Positions 60,546 through 64,000 of a DNA stretch of 64,000 nucleotides are shown here, piece by piece. Every line of letters starts with the position of its first letter. Positions within the stretch are counted from its first letter, which is position 1. Below the pieces are notes generated by a model that saw only the letters and a program-made list of their open reading frames with translations, was not told the DNA's origin and did no database searches. The translations under genes were made by a program, and so were the position numbers. The stretch is from Bog-159 sp049516155 (GTDB lineage Bacteria; Acidobacteriota; Terriglobia; Bryobacterales; Bryobacteraceae): contig JBEKTJ010000002.1 in assembly GCA_049516155.1 (NCBI GenBank), forward strand, positions 74,114 to 138,113, in the 5' to 3' direction.

Positions 60546-61829
60546 TCAAGGGACCAGCGAAAACACGGTTCCCTGGTTGGATGCGCCGCCGTACCCGGCT
60601 GTGCCGTAGAGTGTCCCGTCCGTCCCCATTGCGAGGCCGGCATACAGCCCGCTGCCGTCCGTGCCGTCGAAACTGTGCAGCACAACTTCCGTCCAGGTTC
60701 CCCCTGCCGCAGGGGGTGGTACAAGTTCGTACGCTATTCCGTATCCACTGCCACCCTGATCAGTGGTGCCGTACAGAACTCCGTTGGGTCCCAGGATCAC
60801 GCCCGCGAGCGGCTCGAAGCCATCCCCATTTGCCCCTGTGAAGGTGTGCAGGATGGTCTCGGTCCAAGTCCCGCCGGGCGCCGAAGGCGGGGTCAACGAA
60901 AAAACGATGCCGCAGCCATTGTGGCCGCAGGGCTTCTCTCCCCCCAACTCGGTGGTTCCATATAGAACTCCGTTTGCATCCACCACCACGCCCGCAGCGG
61001 GCGTGCTGCCATCGCCGTTCTCGCCGCTAAAGTTGTAGATGGTGGTTTCGGTCCAACTCCCGCCTTCGACGGTTGGGGGAGTCAGCTCAAAGACCGCGCC
61101 GGCGCCGCTAATGCCCCCGTTTTTGGTTGCGCCGTAGATCCGGTCGCCGTAAACCGCCAGCGTTCCCTGAGGGCTTGACGGTTGCCCTGCCCCGCCGCCA
61201 AAGCCCCAGAGGACCGTTTCGGTCCATTCGCCGCCGCTTGTGGCTGGCGGTGTCAGGCGGAAGACGGTTCCGTAAATTGCCGCGCCGCCGCCGGAGAACG
61301 TGGTTCCGTAGATCGCCTGGCCCGGCCCCACGGTCAAGGGGCCCTCGGGGTCGCCGCCGCCCGTGCCGCCTGTGAACTGATATAGTATCGACTCTGGCCA
61401 ATGTGTGCTTGTCCCGCTGGGAGGCCGCAATTGGAATGCTGCCCCGAAGAAGGGCAGCCCCGACCCGCTGACCGTCTGCGCCACGCCGTAAAGGGCACCG
61501 CCAGGTCCCATCGAAACACCGGTGATCGGGTAAGCGTCCCCGCCCTGATCGCTGAAACTATGGAGGACAGTCTCCGTCCAGGCGCCGCCCTGCGAGGCCG
61601 GCGGGGCGAGCTCGAAAATAGTTCCGTAGCCGTAGGTTCCGCCATAATAGGTGGTCCCGTACAACTGGCCCTGAGGGCCGACGACCACGCCGCCCTCGGG
61701 CAGCCATCCGTGGCCGCCTTGCTGCGCGAAGCTATATAGGCTTGTGAAGGTTTGGGCGGGCAGCGCAATTGACATCGCCAACGTTGCGCCAGCGGCAGTA
61801 ACAAGAGTTCGAATAATTGACTTAGACAC
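60546..61829 (-). CDS. GloVer-array copy 2, intact secreted repeat protein
   Basis: A 427-residue protein with a GTG start preceded by GGAG, a signal peptide (RTLVTAAGATLAMSIALPAQ) and about seven beta-propeller-like repeats. The core is GPQGQLYGTTYYGGTYGYGT, IFELAPPASQGGAWTETVLH, with variants TTELGGEKPCGHNGCG that add Cys/His pairs. The last repeat ends NQGTVFSLVP. It is the only complete member of the four-gene array. A secreted or outer-surface location is expected; no anchor is visible. Confidence 0.88.
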   Translation of the reverse strand: MSKSIIRTLVTAAGATLAMSIALPAQTFTSLYSFAQQGGHGWLPEGGVVVGPQGQLYGTTYYGGTYGYGTIFELAPPASQGGAWTETVLHSFSDQGGDAYPITGVSMGPGGALYGVAQTVSGSGLPFFGAAFQLRPPSGTSTHWPESILYQFTGGTGGGDPEGPLTVGPGQAIYGTTFSGGGAAIYGTVFRLTPPATSGGEWTETVLWGFGGGAGQPSSPQGTLAVYGDRIYGATKNGGISGAGAVFELTPPTVEGGSWTETTIYNFSGENGDGSTPAAGVVVDANGVLYGTTELGGEKPCGHNGCGIVFSLTPPSAPGGTWTETILHTFTGANGDGFEPLAGVILGPNGVLYGTTDQGGSGYGIAYELVPPPAAGGTWTEVVLHSFDGTDGSGLYAGLAMGTDGTLYGTAGYGGASNQGTVFSLVP

Positions 61830-61986
61830 AGATAAGATCTCCGTCTCTCTTCTTCACCCAAGCGTCGCGATACATGAGATGGCAGCCGGCTTCCTTGGTG
61901 GCCCCGCTCTTGGCTCGAATAGGCTCGAATGATTCAGCCAAGTGCCTTGGCGGAGGGGGGCCGCATAGCGGTTGACGGGGTGGCTT

Positions 61987-63107
61987 TCAAGGGACCAGCG
62001 AGAATACGGTTCCCTGGTTGGACGTACCCCCGAACGAGGTTGTGCCGTAGAGTGTCCCATCGGGGCCCATTGTGACCCCTGCGTACGGTTCATTGCCGTC
62101 CGCGCCGTCGAAATTGTGCAAAATGACCTCCGTCCAGGTCCCGCCCTGCGACGAGGGCGGCACGAGTTCATATACGACTCCGCAACCAGCGCCACAGGAG
62201 TCATTCCGGATGGTGCCGCCCCCCGCAGTTGTTCCGTATAGGACGCCGTTTGGCCCAAAGGTCACGCCTGCGTACGGAGTGACGCCGTCGCCATTTTCCC
62301 CGGTGAAGGTGTGCAGGATGGTCTCTGTCCAAGTCCCGCCAGGCGCCGAAGCCGGGGTCAACGAAAAGACGACGCCGCAACCATTGTGGTCGCAAGGTTG
62401 CTCCCCCCCCAACTCGGTGGTTCCGTACAGCACCCCGTTTGCATCCACCACAACACCTGCGTACGGCGAGATCCCGTCGCCATTCTCGCCGGTAAAAGTA
62501 TGCAAGGTTGTCTCGGTCCAGCTTCCGCCCTTAATCGTTGGCGGCGCGAGTTCGAAGATCGTTCCGGTACCGCCATTGCCCCCGTTTTTCGTGGTGCCGT
62601 AGATCCGGTCGCCGTAAATCGCGAGAGTTCCCTGGGGGCTCGATGGTGCCCTGCCCCATTAAATCCCCAGAGGACCGTTTCGATCCATTCGCCGCCGCTT
62701 GTGGCAGGCGGCGTCAAGCGAAAGACAGTTCCATTAACCGATGCGCCGCTTCCAGCGAACGTGGTGCCGTATAGTGCTCCGCCCGGCCCAATAACCAGAC
62801 TGGCCAGCGGGTTCTGTCCGTCGATACCGCCCGTGAATTGGTACAGGACAGACTCGGGCCAGTGCGTGCCCGTCCCGGTCGGAGGCCGCAATTGGTAGAC
62901 CGTGCCGTTAGTAAATGGGAGGCTCGAGCTGCCGCCCGCCTCGGTGACGCCGTAAAGGGCGCCGCCAGGCCCCAGGGCCAGCCCTGCGTAAGGGTACACG
63001 TCGCCGCTTTGATCGCCGAAACTATGGAGCACGGCGGGCAGCGCAATTGACATCGCCAGGACAGCGCCGGCGGTAGTAACAAAGGTTCGAATGACTGACT
63101 TAGACAT
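61987..63107 (-). pseudogene. GloVer-array copy 3, in-frame deletion plus 1-bp deletion
   Basis: Starts at ATG 63107 (RTFVTTAGAVLAMSIALPA) and jumps at once to VLHSFGDQSGDVYPYAGLAL, so the whole first repeat has been lost in frame. Near 62645 one A is missing (GGGCACCATCG for GGGCAACCATCG). The family sequence goes on in another frame through TTELGGEQPCDHNGCGVVFS to GTVFSLVP at 61987. That second frame includes a run of eight G (plus strand C8 at 62403-62410), longer than the six in copies 1 and 2. Confidence 0.8.
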
Positions 63108-63253
63108 AGGTGAGACCTCTAATTTCTTCTTTGACCAAAGGCTACTCAGTGCACCGGCGAGACGGACCCCCTTGCCCGCGTCGGCCGCGGTCCGGGATGC
63201 GGCAAATGCAGTTCGGAGCCGGGGGACAGGCCGGGGGGCCTACCATACCTGCC

Positions 63254-64000
63254 TTAGGGGACCAATGAGAAGACGGTTCCCTGGTTGGATGCGCCGCCGT
63301 ACCGTGTCGTGCCGTAGAGTGTCCCATTTGAGAGCGCGAGACTGGCATACGGTCCGCTGCCGTCCGTGCCGGCGAAGGTATGCAGTATGACTTCCGTCCA
63401 GGTCGCGCCTTGCGATGAGGGTGGCACCAGTTCATACACTATTCCACAGCCCTCGCCGCAGTTCGGGCCCTGATTGCTTCCGCCCACATAGGTCGCGCCG
63501 TATAAAACCCCGCCTGGCCCAAGAATCACGCCTGCATACGGCTCAAATCCGTCGCCGTTAGCCCCTGTGAAACTGTGCAGGATCGTCTCGGTCCAGGCAC
63601 CGCCAGCCACCGAAGGCGGGGTCAGCGAAAAAACGATTCCGCAACCGTGGACGCAACCTTGTCCCCCCTGTTCGGTGGTCCCGTATAGCACGCCGTTTGC
63701 ATCCGCCACCACACCCGCAAGGGGCGTGCTGCCGTCGCCGTTCTCCCCAGTAAAGTTGCAGATGGTGGTTTCGGTCCAACTCCCGCCTTCGACCGTTGGG
63801 GGAGTCAGTTCGAAGACCGTGCCGACCAGACCAGTACCCCCAGCTTTCGTGACTCCGTAGATCCGGTCGCGGTAAATCGCCAAGGCTCCCTCCGGGGTCA
63901 CTGGTTGGCCCGCCCCGACGCCGAAGCCCCAAAGGACCGTTTCAGTCCATGCGCCGCCGCTTGTGGCTGGCGGCGTCAGGCGGAAGACGGTCCCGTTAGC
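63254..64000 (-). CDS. GloVer-array copy 4 (partial, runs off the window)
   Basis: The frame is open from the window edge at 64000 to the stop at 63254, about 248 residues: NGTVFRLTPPATSGGAWTET, VLWGFGVGAGQPVTPEGALA, GVTKAGGTGLVGTVFELTPP, TTEQGGQGCVHGCGIVFSLT and the closing ASNQGTVFSLVP. No frameshift is seen in this part. The N-terminus and signal peptide lie outside the window. The start codon at 63901 suggested by reading frame alone is internal and not real. Confidence 0.85.
   Translation of the reverse strand, partial: ANGTVFRLTPPATSGGAWTETVLWGFGVGAGQPVTPEGALAIYRDRIYGVTKAGGTGLVGTVFELTPPTVEGGSWTETTICNFTGENGDGSTPLAGVVADANGVLYGTTEQGGQGCVHGCGIVFSLTPPSVAGGAWTETILHSFTGANGDGFEPYAGVILGPGGVLYGATYVGGSNQGPNCGEGCGIVYELVPPSSQGATWTEVILHTFAGTDGSGPYASLALSNGTLYGTTRYGGASNQGTVFSLVP

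Noticed and set aside
62311..62898. Long plus-strand ORFs across the GloVer array
   Set aside because: They are antisense shadows that recur in the same place in each repeat copy because the repeats themselves recur.
1..64000. tRNA, rRNA or insertion-sequence genes
   Set aside because: No cloverleaf-type GTTCGA segments with CCA ends, rRNA motifs or transposase signatures were recognised on either strand by reading.

Overview
The window is GC-rich, densely coded bacterial DNA that most resembles Acidobacteriota, probably a Bryobacterales/Solibacter-like soil organism. This is inferred from family content, not from a marker gene. Four large MacB/FtsX-type permeases without an ATPase, in the style of the acidobacterial duplicated orphan permeases (ADOP), sit beside PadR regulators. 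There are five GloVer-type tandem-repeat (LYGTT) secreted proteins, a carboxypeptidase-regulatory-like remnant, many twin-arginine signals, and FlhF-type flagellar genes.

Layout. 1-5.9 kb (+): end of a flagellar operon (flhA tail, flhF, fliA-type sigma factor, a SpoA/FliN switch protein, a small membrane coiled-coil protein, a sigma-54 activator with a degenerate receiver, a pentapeptide-repeat protein). 5.9-9.9 kb: a small LTXXQ periplasmic protein, then decayed genes (DoxX, ECF sigma, YoeB toxin) around an intact TetR/SDR pair. 10.1-13.2 kb (-): an acyl-CoA dehydrogenase / acyl-CoA dehydrogenase / SDR operon. 13.3-17.0 kb (+): a Tat-signal protein interrupted by an in-frame TGA, an aldo/keto reductase, a metallo-beta-lactamase-fold hydrolase and a membrane protein. 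17.0-29.9 kb: the orphan-permease island with two PadR genes, one broken permease, a broken M20 amidohydrolase and a permease remnant. 30.0-31.4 kb (-): rnhA and dusB. 31.5-39.6 kb (+): a glycine-zipper protein, a membrane J-domain protein, a small secreted protein, decayed DUF433 and carboxypeptidase-regulatory-like sequences, a FadJ-type beta-oxidation enzyme and a GloVer/IPT protein. 39.7-42.0 kb: a solitary Cas6-like RAMP protein overlapping an M48 protease. 42.0-48.9 kb: an envelope-maintenance block (ECF sigma and membrane partner, YbjN-like protein, PspA, DUF4178 protein, long coiled-coil membrane protein, Lmo0937-type peptide, L,D-transpeptidase, M23 peptidase). 48.9-49.9 kb: a tiny secreted ORF coupled to an LPETG-tailed protein. 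49.9-58.3 kb (-): two paralogous aldo/keto reductases, an AraD1/GguC-type protein, a TPR plus small membrane cassette, VOC, cupin, AraC and FAD/NAD(P) proteins. 58.3-64.0 kb: truncated GAF and Gfo/Idh remnants, then four tandem GloVer paralogues on the minus strand, two of them frameshifted.

Three themes stand out. First, there are many pseudogenes (at least a dozen), often with a single clean lesion in otherwise well-conserved sequence; sequencing or assembly error cannot be excluded from one window. Second, several short palindromic elements share the form stem-TCC(T/A)-stem and lie between or inside genes. Third, duplication is frequent: permeases, GloVer proteins, aldo/keto reductases, acyl-CoA dehydrogenases, and a duplicated 40-bp end of the VOC gene. 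No rRNA, tRNA, insertion sequence transposase or CRISPR array was recognised.
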